From Trichosporon coremiiforme (lineage: Eukaryota > Basidiomycota > Tremellomycetes > Trichosporonales > Trichosporonaceae): a stretch of DNA of 64,000 nt. The DNA lies in assembly GCA_039545355.1 (NCBI GenBank), contig BCJJ01000011.1, positions 1,334,851-1,398,850 on the forward strand, given 5' to 3'. Positions 43,931 to 55,355 of this stretch are shown in pieces (within the stretch, counting starts at the first letter, position 1; each line of letters starts with the position of its first letter). A program made the position numbers and the translations under genes. The notes beneath the pieces were generated by a model that was given only the letters and a program-made list of their open reading frames with translations, was not told the origin of the DNA and ran no database searches.

Positions 43931-44269
43931 AGCAGACTGCCTCGACAGCACGCAGCAATGTATAGCAAAGCCGGAACAGGTTATGCATGTTTATGACTCT
44001 GTGCGAGTGCGGTTGCACTGGCCCTCGAGACTGTCACACGCCGCCATGCCCCGTACAAAAGATAATGGGGGATCGAGGCACCGAGCAGAGCTGTCGTTCA
44101 GCCCCGGCATTGCGTCGGGGACACACAAGAAGACATGCACCATCGACAAGACTCAGGGCCAGTGGCGTGAACTCAGAATGAGCAAATGCCGTGCCTGTCA
44201 TCGCATCGCTTTCAGTTCTGAAAGCTCACAGCGAGCGTGACTACTGATGCATGGATGCTCACGTCTTAT
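43931..44269. other. Convergent intergenic region
   Basis: 340 bases between convergent genes, with no supported feature. Confidence 0.4.
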
Positions 44270-46220
44270 TTACTTGTACATACATACGTACATGTGGGGA
44301 TGAACGCAGTGCCCTACTTGGGCTGGAAGTATGAGATGGTGTGTTTTGGGGCAGACTTGCTCGCGACAGTCTGCTGGGGCGAATTTGCGTGCTTGGAGGT
44401 TCTGCGAGGCCGAGACGCTCGAACGGCTCGCCTCACCTGACTCCTGGGTGGGAGAGAGGGGAGTTGCGAGAGGGTCGGCACTTGTGCAGCCACCAGCACC
44501 GGATGAGTCCGTCTGGCCGTCGGCAAGGTCGGGGGTGGGCTGCGTGGTGTTCATGTTGCTGATACCACCGCCGATGGGGACGCCTTCTTGCAGAGCGACG
44601 AGCAGACCACGCTCGTCATCGATGTAGTGACGGAGAGAGCGATAAAGCGCCCAAAAAGGGGGCTCCAGCTGTGTGCCTCTCAGATCATCGTAGGACCAGG
44701 GGTAACTTTTCTCGAGCTCCTCGGTGGGTGGGCTCATCCCCTGCGCTTTCAGCTCTTGGAGACGCTGGAGCATATAGAGTCGTTCGTTCTGTGAGAACAA
44801 CGCGGCCTGGTATAGCTGGTTCATGAACACCGGAGCCGCGAGGTCGCCGAACGGGTTCGGTTTGCTCGGGTCGAACATTCCGGGAGCGCCGAAGAGCTGC
44901 GCAGGTGTGCCGAACGAACCGTGTGCGTTCCAATGCTGGCCGTCGTAGCCGACAACGGTAGGGTTGGAGAGGGGGAAGGTGAATGTTGCAGGAGGCCCTT
45001 GGGTCGGGTTCGCCGTGCCACTGCCGGATGCGGATGCTAGTCCGTTGGGATTCGGAGAGTCTCGCATGTCTATGCTTGGAGGATGAACCAGTCGCGGCTG
45101 CGAGCGAACGGTCCACGTCGGTGCTGAGGGCAGGGGTTGTCGCCTTGTGCTTGCCCTTGCTCGGCCCACTCTGGGAGTAGGGAGCCGAGGGCTTCGCCTG
45201 TGGGGTTAGCTTGAGGTCAGCCCAGCCGGGCACGAATCAGACGTGGGTGGAGCCGGGAACGAGGGGCAACGTACAGCATTAAGCTGCTAGAGGGCAAGCG
45301 TGGAAAAAGGGGCGAACCCAGGCATTCAAGACATCCGCGTATTCAGCCTGCGCTGTGAACTGGCGAAGCTCCTTCATGTCCTCCGGGGTTGGGACTGGCA
45401 GGGAGCCTCCGCTCCGAATGATGATGCCGCGTCCCTCCCGCATCATCTGAAGCTCGGCGGGGTGTTTCTCCTTGATGTGCTGGCTGGCGTACACCTTGCG
45501 CCCCTTGGCGACAGTGCCCGTGGTAAGGGTGGATGAACAGAGTGACTGTCCGTCACGGGTTCGCTGCCATACGAGGAAGCCGACGGACTCAAGTGGGCAG
45601 ATCGGGCAGTAGCCAAACATATCCGCAGAACCCGCAATGTCTCTGACGGCCTTCGGCCCAGTCCAGGTCGCCCAGCGAGCTCGCAAGAGCTGGAGACGGA
45701 CGCGGCTTACTGCTCCCTCCTCGGTGTCATCGTACATGTTCTCGACCTTGCACTTGGACCCTGTGACCAGAGAGTCGTCGCCAAGACCGATCTTGACGAA
45801 GTGAGGCACGCCGCCCCGGAGAAGATCGAGCTCGGACCTCGCGTGTCTGAACCCGTCGAGGTCCATGTCGAAACGCCTGCGGTTGATCTCCTGCTGGGCA
45901 TCCCGCTTCGCAGAACGATTCCAGTCAACCTGGAACTGGCGACGGCGGCGCTGGAGCTCTGCCACTAGTTCATCTTGACGGGCACGTTGCACACCGTCAA
46001 GAGAATCTTTCGCCGTCAGCTCGTTCAGCTCGATGACCGGCTGTGCCACCACAGGATCGCGGTAAAGGGCGGTCTCCTGCTTCGTGGGCATGAACTCGCC
46101 ACGGGGTGCTGAGCCATGTCGCGCCTGGTACACGAGGGCCGAGATGGCCGGAGTCGTTTCCCTTCGGAGGTCTTCTCCGCGCTTCTCCATGCGCTCGCGG
46201 TCGGCAGATCGTCTGCCCAT
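44270..46220 (-). CDS. Uncharacterised protein with C2H2-like motif
   Basis: First exon 46220-45318 (301 codons) from MGRRSADRERMEKR contains Arg-rich helices (QDELVAELQRRRRQFQVDWN), a compact region (GGVPHFVKIGLGDDS; RLQLLRARWATWTGPKAVRD) and YCPICPLESVGFLVW...QHIKEKHP, a CxxC with two downstream His as in a zinc finger. A 120-nt intron (GTTCGC at 45317 to CACAG at 45198) leads in phase to AKPSAPYSQSGPSKGKHK. A frame change near 45115-45070 is needed to reach the last coding block (ASGSGTANPTQGPPATFTFP; FMNQLYQAALFSQNERLYML; YDDLRGTQLEPPFWALYRSL). Introns of 40, 49 or 52 nt would each do this, and the true one cannot be chosen by eye. The stop is at 44270 in this frame; the final 40 residues are uncertain. 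Confidence 0.55.
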
Positions 46221-46652
46221 AGCTCGTCGGTGGCGATGTCCATTTTTAGAGAAGGGTGTTGAACCTGAACGAGACGTGGAAGTTGCACGATGGTGTGTCG
46301 CGGGGACTGAGGACGAGGGCAGGCGGAATCACTCTGAAACTAGATCGTCGCCCAGCACTGTCTCACTTGTCCCCTGCGCCCCTGCGCCCCTACCTGTGGC
46401 CCTGTGGCAGCAACCTCCGTGCACATCAAAGCCGAGCATCTGCCAGTGGCACAAGGTAGTCCAATTTCGTTGGATTTCCGTACCTTTCTCCAGAAGTCTC
46501 CCGAAGTCACGGAAAATCGATTATTGGTCTTCCGACTCTGCATAGTGTTGCTGTGTGTGATGCTATTAACCTATGAATGTCCGTATGTAGGGTAAAATGA
46601 GTCTATGATATCTGTTAAAGTGGGGTAAAGGTGGGGAGGGAGTTCGGGAGGT
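46221..46652. other. Intergenic, no gene seen
   Basis: 430 bases between two minus-strand genes; it must hold the promoter of the upstream hypothetical and the terminator of that gene's MFS neighbour. No motif recognised. Confidence 0.4.
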
Positions 46653-48481
46653 TTAGACAGCGGCACGCTTGGAGCGAGCACGGATCTGGGCACCCCACTT
46701 GGCGAAGGCCCAGGGGATCATGGCCATGACAATGGCGAGGCCACCGAGAAGAGAAGAGGCACCACCGTTAGTGAGACGGTGGAACATCTGGGTGATGAAA
46801 AGGGGCATCGCGGCACCGGCGGCAGAACGGACCACAGTCTTCGCAGCGAGCGCAGACGCAACGTATGCAGGGAATGCCTCGATTAAGTAAGCGTTCGCGG
46901 AGAAGTAGACGAGTACCATGCCCTGGAAAGCGTCAGCAGGATTCAACAAAAGAAGTTTGAGATACTCACGAAGCCGAAGGGAATACCGGAGATGGTGGGA
47001 CCGACCCACGAGGCACCGTGCGGCTGGACGTAAGGGGGCGCAGTCCAACCGAAAATGAACAGGGAAATGGGGACCCAGGGGCCGCCGACAAGCATACCGG
47101 GAAGACGGTCCTCGGGGGTGACGTTCTCGCCCTTGGCGAGGTAGCGTTTCTCAAGAATGGGGGTGACGAGGAGGGCGAGGGCGACACCGATGAGGACGGA
47201 GCAGAAGGTGAGACCGGTCTTGGCGTCGTCCCATCCGTAGCCCTCGACGAAGACGACAGGGAAGGAGAAGAAGTAGGCGTAGAGCAGGCCGTAGACGAGG
47301 GAGACGTAGAGCGACATGAGGAGAAGAATGGGCTCCTCGACGAGCATCTGGAAGGGACGGATGAGGGTCTCGACGACGATCTCGGAGATGGGGCGGGGAA
47401 GAACCTCCTGCTCAGTGACGTAGGAGGTATCACCAGTCTCCTTGCGGAGCTTCTTGGCGCGACGCTTCAGGAGGATCGGAGCGAAGGTCTCGGGGAGGAA
47501 GAGGAGCGAAAGCCAGACACCGCCAGCGAAGCACATGTTGACCCAGTAGAGCCACTGCCAGCTGGCGTACTTGCCGATGAAACCGCCAAGGAGAGGACCA
47601 AGGACGGGACCGCCATAAGGAGCGGCAGCGAAGATGGCGATGGCGAAGCCACGCTCAGAGGGGCCCCACATGTCGGCGATCGTACCACCGGCGAGTGTGA
47701 GGGGTCCAGATCCGAAGAAACCGGCGAGGAAACGGCATGCGAGCAGACAGCCGATGTTGGGGGCAAGCGCACAACCGATGTTCAGGACGATGTAGGCGAC
47801 GAAGGGGATAAGCCAGAGAGGACGACGGCCGTAGAGCTCGGAGAGCGGCGACCAGAGAAGAGGACCGACACCGAAGCCACACACGGGGAGAGTGACGGTG
47901 AGGTTGATAACCTCGGCGGAGACACCGAAGTGCTCCATCTGGTCTCCAAAGTCACCGGTGACAATGGCAGACATGAAGGCGACCTGGACGACAGAGATGG
48001 CACAGATGGCGGTGTAGAACCATCGACGAGCCTTGCCCCAGTTCCACGGGTTCTCCTTGTCGCCCTCAGTCCAGGTGACGATCTTCTTGTCGGCGAGCTG
48101 GGTCATCTGGCGCGAGAACGTCGTCGCAATCGAGTGATGCGTCGAGCCCGTGAGGATCGGTGAGAGACCCTGCTCATCGGGGCGGATGTAACCCTGAGCG
48201 GTCTCGGCGCGGTAGATGTTGTTCAGGTGCGACGACTGTTGCGTGAGCGACGGGAAGTCGAGGCCGCGTAGCCGTTGCGAGGAGGAGGAGAGAGTATGCG
48301 TGAGCTTGTTGGTGAGCTCGGCGCCCTGGCCGTAGCCACCGGGGCCCTCAGCCTTGGCGGGGACGTAGTTGGGAGTGCTCATGGGGGCGTTCGGGTCGTA
48401 TGTCGGGACAGCCTTAGGCTCCTTGGTAGCGTAGTCGGTACGTTCGACTTTCGTTTCGATACTATCTTTGGGAGACGCCAT
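46653..48481 (-). CDS. MFS drug:H+ antiporter (DHA1 type), polyamine/multidrug-like
   Basis: Exons 48481-46970 and 46922-46653 join in phase to 593 residues. A hydrophilic N-terminus of about 150 residues ends in the family block TWTEGDKENPWNWGKARRWF. Twelve membrane helices follow, including LTVTLPVCGFGVGPLLWSPL, SELYGRRPLW (motif A) and ALAPNIGCLLACRFLAGFFG, then SGPLTLAGGTIADMWGPSER (family-typical) and GGPVLGPLLGGFIG (the antiporter motif). A cytoplasmic loop with RRAKKLRKETGD separates helices 6 and 7. Helices 11-12 are in exon 2 (YFSANAYLIEAFPAYVASAL). DHA1 carriers of this kind export polyamines, drugs or other small molecules across the plasma membrane. The substrate cannot be told from sequence. 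Confidence 0.9.
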
Positions 48482-50658
48482 AACAGTTGGGTGATCAGGC
48501 GTGGAGAGGTGATCGAGATATCAGGTGAATGTGTGTGTATGGTGAGGGCTGTAGTCCGGGGCACGTCGCATTGTTATATACAGCTGCATGTTTTGCGCGG
48601 TGTCGCTGGATCAGCTCACCTCGGCCGTCTACGCTGGCCATAGGCAAGAATTGTCGTGCTCCAACGGCCGTCAGCAAGCATTGGGCGGCGCGAAACGGAG
48701 GTGTTGAAGGCCTGAAATCGCCTGAATGCCCGCCTCATATCAGCGTGCCTGGGTGGAGCGGTCAATCCGGCCTCCGATACGCCGCCCTGCGCGTATGACA
48801 TCACATGGCACGGCTGACAACCTAAACTGTCGCGGGCCTCATGCCTTGCGGTTGCATATCTGTTGCATGCATGCAAAATTACTTCCTTGCACCTGCCGCA
48901 TACTGCCTTGATCTGGTCCGCATACCCACCCGGGACAGGGTCCAGAACCCTGACGCTGCATCTGCTGGAACGGGTGGTGATCTCGTTCCACAACGTCCTA
49001 GTCAACTGAGTCAACTGACGATGTCTGTCCATGCTGTCCATGCTTTCCTGAGCCTCCCTGCATGCTGTCAGCAGACTCCTCCTGATCATGGGAATGCACT
49101 GCGGAAGGGAGGGATCTGAAAGTGACTCCGGCGGGAGGGCAGAGCAAGCTTCAACGGGCTGTATGATGATGCAGAGCCAAGACCTGGGCCAGGACCGGCC
49201 GCGAACCTGATATTACGGCTGGGAGCCGGGCTGAAGGCCGCGATCCTGACGCGCGCAGATGGGCCGTCACGGCCACAGGAACCGAACGCTGATGAGAGCA
49301 TTGCGGTCGCCACCAATTCAGCATTGTCAAAATGCAAGCGCAATAGACAATCTCATCCTCTCCAAATTCGTCCATCGCAGGAAGCGATTTGAGCCACATG
49401 GGAGCTCTCTCGCATGCTCTTGCCACGCAAGAAACCTGAGTTGATTGGAGAGGCTGGATCCTCTGAGCGCAAGATGAATACAGCTTACCCTTACCAGCAA
49501 GCGAGATTTCAGCGATACGAGCCTGCTCGTGAGACTTCTGATATGTCTGGCTTTAGCATGGGTCTACTCCGAACAGGTCCGCAGCGTGCCGTCGTTTCTG
49601 CATGCGGCCAAGGGGGCTTCGCGTGACGAGCCCGCGCTGTGCCAAACTCGCTGCTGAATTGCGAAAATATTTGATACGGGCGAACCTTGAGTTACCTCGC
49701 TTGTGGTGTCCAGAGATAGCACAATCCGATGCAGATCACGACGTGCTCATGGTTTGTGCCGCCATACCCTTGCCGTACGCGCGAGCGTCTGATCTCGCGC
49801 TGCGGCTCGCGCTCCTCTCGCGCTAGATTTCGGTCGGAACGTTGTTATTGTCGGTGCGAACGGCCGTAGCCTCCTGCTGTCATTGGTGGGCGACGCGCGT
49901 CTCGCGCGTCCCGGCGGCTCGTATAACTCTGTCCTGGACTCTTGTCGTACGAAGCTGCGGAACGAGGCAGGGCCGCATATCAGCATGTCCAATGAGAGCT
50001 CGACACCCGGGTCCTTGCCGCTGCCCAGCTGGGCCAGAACCGCCAGCCTCCCGCGCCTCGCGGTCAGCCGCAGCCGCCACGCCCTCACAATCGCAGTAGG
50101 AAGATTGTCCTAATATCCTAATGTCCTATAGTGACCCTTGGGCAGCGAGATCTGGCTAGCAAGATTTCACCACGGACATAGGTTCAATCTCCGCAATCTC
50201 CGGTACGCTGGATACGGTATGGGCGATCGGTGAAATTCTAGGCACGGCACCCAAAATGTTCCCGGCCGAGACGACGGAGTTGGGCCTCCACTCCTCCGTT
50301 CGACCCGCACCCGCACCCAGATCTTTATCTCGTGCTATCTGCCCCGGACGAAACGCACAAACAAACGGACCAGGAGAGTCCAGAACCAACGTTCAGACAA
50401 TCCGATCTCGGCCACCGCAAGGAAAGAGCACGACCCCCGACACCCGGACTTCTGTTCGGACTCTCGGACCATCATCGGACGCACGTTTCGGGCTCGCGGC
50501 TCCCTCGACCCCTCGATTCATCACGTCTTCCCTCCTTTTACCACTGGCCACTGCCACGACACTGTCGCGACGCAGTCCCGTGACTGAAAATCAGTCGCCA
50601 CTGAACCTCATCTGTCAGAGGCAGGAAACGTAAACTGTTTAGGAGCAGTACAGGAACC
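48482..50658. other. Long divergent intergenic region, no gene seen
   Basis: 2.2 kb between the divergent MFS and TRM9 genes. No supported gene on either strand. The region near 50240-50560 becomes C-rich, consistent with a TRM9 promoter and leader. Confidence 0.4.
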
Positions 50659-51680
50659 ATGGCGGGATCGACGAAGCCTCTCCCCGTCCCCGCCGCCGCG
50701 AGCGGGGACCCGGCGGCAGACGAGGAGAACCAGGTGCACGAGGTGTACGAGGCGATCGCGCCGCATTTCGCGCGAACGCGCTTTAAGGTGAGTCACCCTC
50801 ATACCTCGTCGTTTGTTTGTCTCGGCGCCTGTTGGAGCGGGGCCACGCAAATGTCTGCCACAGGTCTCGGCAGCTCATCTCCTACGCAGGCAGCTAACAA
50901 CAGCCCTGGCCCTTGATCGAGCGATTCCTCTCCACCCTCCCGCCCAATTCACTCGGACTAGACGCCGGTGCCGGTAACGGCAAGTACCTGCCAGCAGCCC
51001 AGGCTGCGGGCCACTACGCCATCGCGATGGACCGGTCTGGCGGTCTTCTCTCGATCGCCCGCGGCCAGCTCGAGGGCGGGGCGGAGTGCATCCTCGGCGA
51101 CCTGTGCCAGGACCCGTGGCGTCCGAACACGTTCGACTTTGCGATCTCTGTCGCTGCGATTCACCACCTGAGCACGCCGGAGCGGAGAGCGGATGCGGTG
51201 CAGACTCTGATCCGGCCACTGCGCAGCCGGGGGCGGTTTTTCATCTACGTCTGGGCGTACGAGCAGGGTCCCAACTCTAGGCGAAAGATGGGAAGTTTAG
51301 CGGACCAGAAGGAAGGAGCAGAGGTCAGGGAGAGAGTGCAGGACGTGCTTGTTCCTTGGGTGCTGAGCTCTGAGCCTCAGAAGAAGAAGGACAAGCCGAA
51401 GAATATCAAGGGCAGGCGGAAACAGGGCGAGGAGGGCGCCGAACCGGAGACCCGGAAAGAGGAGCCCAAGGGGGAGGAACCACAGGTGTTCCACAGGTAC
51501 TATCACCTTTTCGTCGAGGGAGAGCTTGAGGATCTGGTCCGCACCGCGGCCAAGCAGGACGGCTACGCCGTGCTCGGCAAGGAGGAGGACAAGCCGGAGG
51601 CTGGAAAGTACCTGCGCGTCGTTGATGTGGGATGGGAGGCGGACAACTGGTGGATCGAGGGCGAGGTTGGCTCGGCGTAG
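50659..51680 (+). CDS. TRM9: tRNA (carboxymethyluridine-5-O-) methyltransferase Trm9
   Basis: SAM-dependent methyltransferase that, with Trm112, makes mcm5U/mcm5s2U at the wobble position of certain tRNAs. Exons 50659-50787 and 50904-51680 join in phase to 301 residues. Family blocks: VHEVYEAIAPHFARTRFK, WPLIERFLSTLPPNSLGLDA, the SAM-binding GLDAGAGNGKYL, FDFAISVAAIHHLSTPERR, and FFIYVWAYEQ. The C-terminus has FHRYYHLFVEGELEDL and the Trp-rich end WEADNWWIEGEV. Between the last two core blocks is a Lys/Glu-rich insert (about residues 165-205: SSEPQKKKDKPKNIKGRRKQ and on) that Trm9 proteins also have at this place, variable in length. The gene converges on the next one with 175 bases between. 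Confidence 0.9.
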
Positions 51681-51855
51681 CACAATCTGTATCATTAGAC
51701 ATATCATCAGCATGCACTGTTGCATCTCGACATCAGCACGACTGCAATAGACAAGCCCGGCATTGTTTCCAGTTTTGGCATATGATGAGTCCAAGAGAAT
51801 AATGCAAACGATGCAAAGACAAAATGCTAATGCTATGTTACGACCTCCTTTACTT

Positions 51856-53367
51856 CTACTGCTTCTTTTTCATCTCCTCACCGGCACGGCGGACCGACGC
51901 ATGCAGCTTGTCGTCAGGCACGCCGAGCCGCTGCGCTACGCGGTACATCCAGCGCTCGGTCGCTATCCGCCCCGTGTGGTCGCCGACGCGCGCAAACGCA
52001 CGGCGCATCATGTTCCCGAACGGCTTGACGTGGTGCTCGTAGTTGATCGCGCGGTTGAAGGGTGTCGGGAGCGCCGTGACGTCGGTCGTGGCTTCGGCCA
52101 CCACTTCTGAGGACTCGGGTTTGGCCGCCACCGGGTCGACAAGCGGTGAGGCAGTCGAGGACAAGACGGGGGAAGTGTTCGCGACAGGAACATTCGCCTT
52201 GCCCAGCTCGCCGGTCTTGGCCAGTTCCGTAATGTCCTGCTCGACCGTAGTTGCGACAACGTCGAAGATACCGCGCAGCTCCTCAGAGCCGAGTCCCTGT
52301 CGGTCGTAACGTGCGCGAGCGTGGTCGCCATGTCCCTCCGTGTTTCGCGCCATCGTGTTGAGCCACGCCTTGACGATAATGTTGACGGTGACACGGTCGG
52401 GGACGAAGCCCTGCTTCTCGCGGAGGTGGTCGACGTACTTGAGCACGCACTGCATGTTGCGCAATGGCGGACGGGGACCTTGCTCTGACGCACGTACTGG
52501 GGAGGCGTACGGCGCCGAGTGCTGCTTCGTCAGGAAGCTCGTGATCAGGTGGTTGTAATAGTGTGTCCGCCGTTTCGTCACCGTCGCCTCGGGGTATGAC
52601 TCGACTGCGCGGGGGATCACCGGCAAACGCCACCACGTCGGCGGCCGCTGCACCTCTGATGACCCGGAGTTCGACCACAGGCGTCCAGGCTCCTTCGGGT
52701 CTGCGTCCGCGCGTGTCCGCAGGTCCATCGTTGTCCGTAACCGATCGGCGAGCTTCCCAGCCCCGTTCGCTTCCAGCACATTGATAACGTGGACGAGCAG
52801 CGAGGCGTTCGTCATGAGCTCGGGTGTTCGGATGATGTGGAACACGGCCATGCGGTACAGCTTCGCACGGAGCAGCTTTTCGACAGCTGGGGGGACGTTG
52901 ACCTTCCCTCTCCGCTGCGGAGCCATCGTTCGACGTTTCGGCGCTGCTTGGGCTCGAGGCTCCACTGCTGACGTGCGAGTTGGGATCCCCGCAGCTACAA
53001 TGTTAGGTAGTTCAAGCACTGGCGACCTACCCTTGACATGTTGAAGCTCCTTCCTCTCTCTCGGTGGTTTATGGGGCTCATCTACACCGAAGTCCGGTTC
53101 CGGGGTTGACGGAGTTCTCCTTCGTAGTGATCTCGGTGGTTCTGGTGGTGGCCGTGGTCCGGGCGAGTGCGTGAAGATGGGCTCCCATATCCGGAAAGCA
53201 CCATCACTCGAGTCGCGCACAGCCGTAACCTCAGCTGGACGCGCATGCCGTGTCGAGCTCGAGATCGACGCGACCGAGACCTTGCGGTACGCAGCTGTTG
53301 TTGCGTTTTCAGCCGTGCCCCGCAGGTATGGGAGCACGATGTTGCGCAACACAGTGGGAACGAGCAT
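51856..53367 (-). CDS. Uncharacterised, probably mitochondrial protein
   Basis: Single exon, 503 residues, from the first ATG at 53367 (the codon before it is GTG). The N-terminus ([17 protein letters not shown]) is amphipathic and lacks acids, and the next 60 residues are Ser/Arg-rich, fitting a matrix-targeting sequence. A Pro/Arg-rich linker precedes helical blocks ([96 protein letters not shown]) whose spacing resembles degenerate pentatricopeptide-like repeats. The C-terminus ([36 protein letters not shown]) is better ordered. A role in mitochondrial RNA or translation is a guess from these features only. Confidence 0.6.
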   Translation of the reverse strand: MLVPTVLRNIVLPYLRGTAENATTAAYRKVSVASISSSTRHARPAEVTAVRDSSDGAFRIWEPIFTHSPGPRPPPEPPRSLRRRTPSTPEPDFGVDEPHKPPRERKELQHVKGRSPVLELPNIVAAGIPTRTSAVEPRAQAAPKRRTMAPQRRGKVNVPPAVEKLLRAKLYRMAVFHIIRTPELMTNASLLVHVINVLEANGAGKLADRLRTTMDLRTRADADPKEPGRLWSNSGSSEVQRPPTWWRLPVIPRAVESYPEATVTKRRTHYYNHLITSFLTKQHSAPYASPVRASEQGPRPPLRNMQCVLKYVDHLREKQGFVPDRVTVNIIVKAWLNTMARNTEGHGDHARARYDRQGLGSEELRGIFDVVATTVEQDITELAKTGELGKANVPVANTSPVLSSTASPLVDPVAAKPESSEVVAEATTDVTALPTPFNRAINYEHHVKPFGNMMRRAFARVGDHTGRIATERWMYRVAQRLGVPDDKLHASVRRAGEEMKKKQ

Positions 53368-53826
53368 CACGCCCCGGCCATTCGCGTGGCCAGTGGGCGT
53401 GTGTCGTGCTGGTCGTTGTTGGGCGGCAGTGGGCGGCTTCGGCGACGAGCTCGCGGGGCGTGGTAGTTGGGTAGTAGCTTTGCGACGGTGCTCTCTGCCC
53501 TCGCGCTCGAAATCTCAAACGGCTCAACTGGCCCAGCCAACAAGAAACAGGCCCAATGTCAAGCGCCACCACCGCGTGGCGCGCTATTTCCGCTATGTCC
53601 GCAGGGTGCAGTGTCAAACTCTCCCACGGTGCACCTCCACCTTTTCCTCTCGCACCGTCGGTCGCTGGTGGGTGTGCACCGATTTTCATGCATCTTGTGC
53701 TGCTGCGTTGAGTTCTTCCTCACCACAGTCTTTAAAACACCTTCTGGCTTCAACAGGAAGTTCACTTGGGAGACTCAAAGCTTTCACCTTTACACCACCC
53801 CCCACCACCGCAAGAAATCATTCACA
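53368..53826. promoter_or_regulatory. Bidirectional promoter, mitochondrial-like gene / P0
   Basis: 459 bases between divergent ATGs. Near the P0 side there are pyrimidine tracts (about 53637-53650) typical of fungal ribosomal-protein promoters and a TTTAAAA at about 53731. No defined factor site was identified. Confidence 0.4.
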
Positions 53827-55007
53827 ATGGGTGCCTCCCGTGCCGACAAGGAGCTCTACTTCGTCAAGCTTCGCCAGCTTATTGAGAAGTACCGTGAGTA
53901 GATCTGCAGCTGCAAGGTCTCGAGACACCGCAACTGACAGTGCAGCCTCCCTCTTCATCGTCAACATCGACAATGTCTCGTCGCAGCAGTGCCACATGAT
54001 CCGTCAGTCGATCCGTTCCAACGGTGTCGTCCTTATGGGCAAGAACACCATGGTCCGTCGTGCTCTCCGCTCGATGATCGCCGACTTCCCCGAGTACGAG
54101 AAGGTCCTCCCCTACGTTAAGGGCAACGTTGGCTTCGTCTTCACCAACGGTGACCTCAAGGAGGTTCGTGAGACCCTCGTCTCCAACGTCGTTGCCGCCC
54201 CCGCCCGTGCCGGTGCCCTCGCCCCCGTCGACGTCTACGTCCCCGCCGGCAACACCGGTATGGAGCCCGGAAAGACCTCTTTCTTCCAGGCTCTCGGTAT
54301 CCCCACCAAGATTGCCCGTGGTACCATTGAGATCGTCAACGACGTCCAGGTCGTCGCTGCCGGCTCCAAGGTCGGTTCGTCCGAGGCTACCCTNCTTAAC
54401 ATGCTCAACATCTCGCCGTTCACCTACGGTATGACCGTTGTTGCTGTTTACGACGACGGCTCGATCTTCGCCCCCTCGGTTCTCGACATCGAGGAGAAGA
54501 CCATCCTCGACACCTTCCAGTCGCAGATCAAGACCATTGCCGCCATCTCGCTCGCTGCCGGCATCCCCACCCTTGCCTCGGTCACCCACTCCCTTGTCAA
54601 CGCCTACAAGGACCTCCTCGCCATCTCGGTCGCCACCGACTACACCTTCGAGGGTTCCGAGAAGGTAAGTGTCTGCTCTCCTGTCCCCAATTCATATGAT
54701 GTTCAACATTTTCCACTGAAGATTTCTTATCGCACCGCTGGGCCGGCTTCACCGCAGTCCAGCACGCGAAGAGACGAACCTTCATTCTGTATTCACACTC
54801 TGATAATCCATCAACATTCAGATACTTTTCTCGGGCTTGCAGCTGACAAAACAGATCAAGGAGTACCTCGAGAACCCCGAGGCCTTCGCCGTTGCCGCCG
54901 CCCCCGAGGCCGCTGCCGCTGGCGGTGACGCCCCCGCTGCCGAGGAGAAGAAGGAGGAGGAGGAGGAGGATGAGGACGACGACATGGGCTTCGGTCTCTT
55001 CGACTAA
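53827..55007 (+). CDS. RPP0: 60S acidic ribosomal stalk protein P0
   Basis: Base of the ribosomal stalk (uL10), which binds P1/P2 and recruits translational GTPases. Exons 53827-53893, 53946-54664 and 54855-55007 join in phase to 312 residues. Recognisable blocks: [64 protein letters not shown] and the [20 protein letters not shown] segment. The Ala-rich hinge follows, then the acidic end with the invariant [10 protein letters not shown], which contacts elongation factors. The second intron is 190 nt. A single ambiguous base at 54394 falls on a third codon position (Leu regardless). Codon use is strongly C-ending, as expected of a very highly expressed gene. Confidence 0.97.
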
Positions 55008-55355
55008 GCGTTGTCATAACTCTGTTTGCGTGTTGTAGAATATGCAATCATACCTCATCTATTGACTGCTGCAATGCTGCATTTAGTTGATTGCCTGGGT
55101 CACTGTGTGACTGCTGTGGAAGGGGAGGAATATTCGCGATGCTGCCACTTTCGATTTCGATCGTGGACGCGTGAGCGTGTGCCACCGACTGACTCAGCAA
55201 GTGCTAGACAGTGGCACTTCCCGCTGTGATCGCGTGAGCATGTTAACCCAACATTCATTCATAGTCTTCTGAGATGCTGCCAAGCCGGTATACACGTCTA
55301 AAAGTTCCATTGCTGGTGGTCTAGATCTACAAAGAAACTACAATATTATAACATT
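55008..55355. other. Convergent intergenic region
   Basis: 348 bases between the converging P0 and acyl-CoA oxidase genes. No feature seen beyond the expected 3' ends. Confidence 0.4.

Noticed and set aside
45275..45286. 12-nt micro-exon in the 44.3-46.2 kb gene
   Set aside because: Possible in phase, but a single 120-nt intron over the same interval is simpler and equally in phase.
47018..48163. 381-residue open frame antisense to the MFS transporter
   Set aside because: Mirror of the transporter's codons; Glu/Asp/Gly/Val-rich with no domain.
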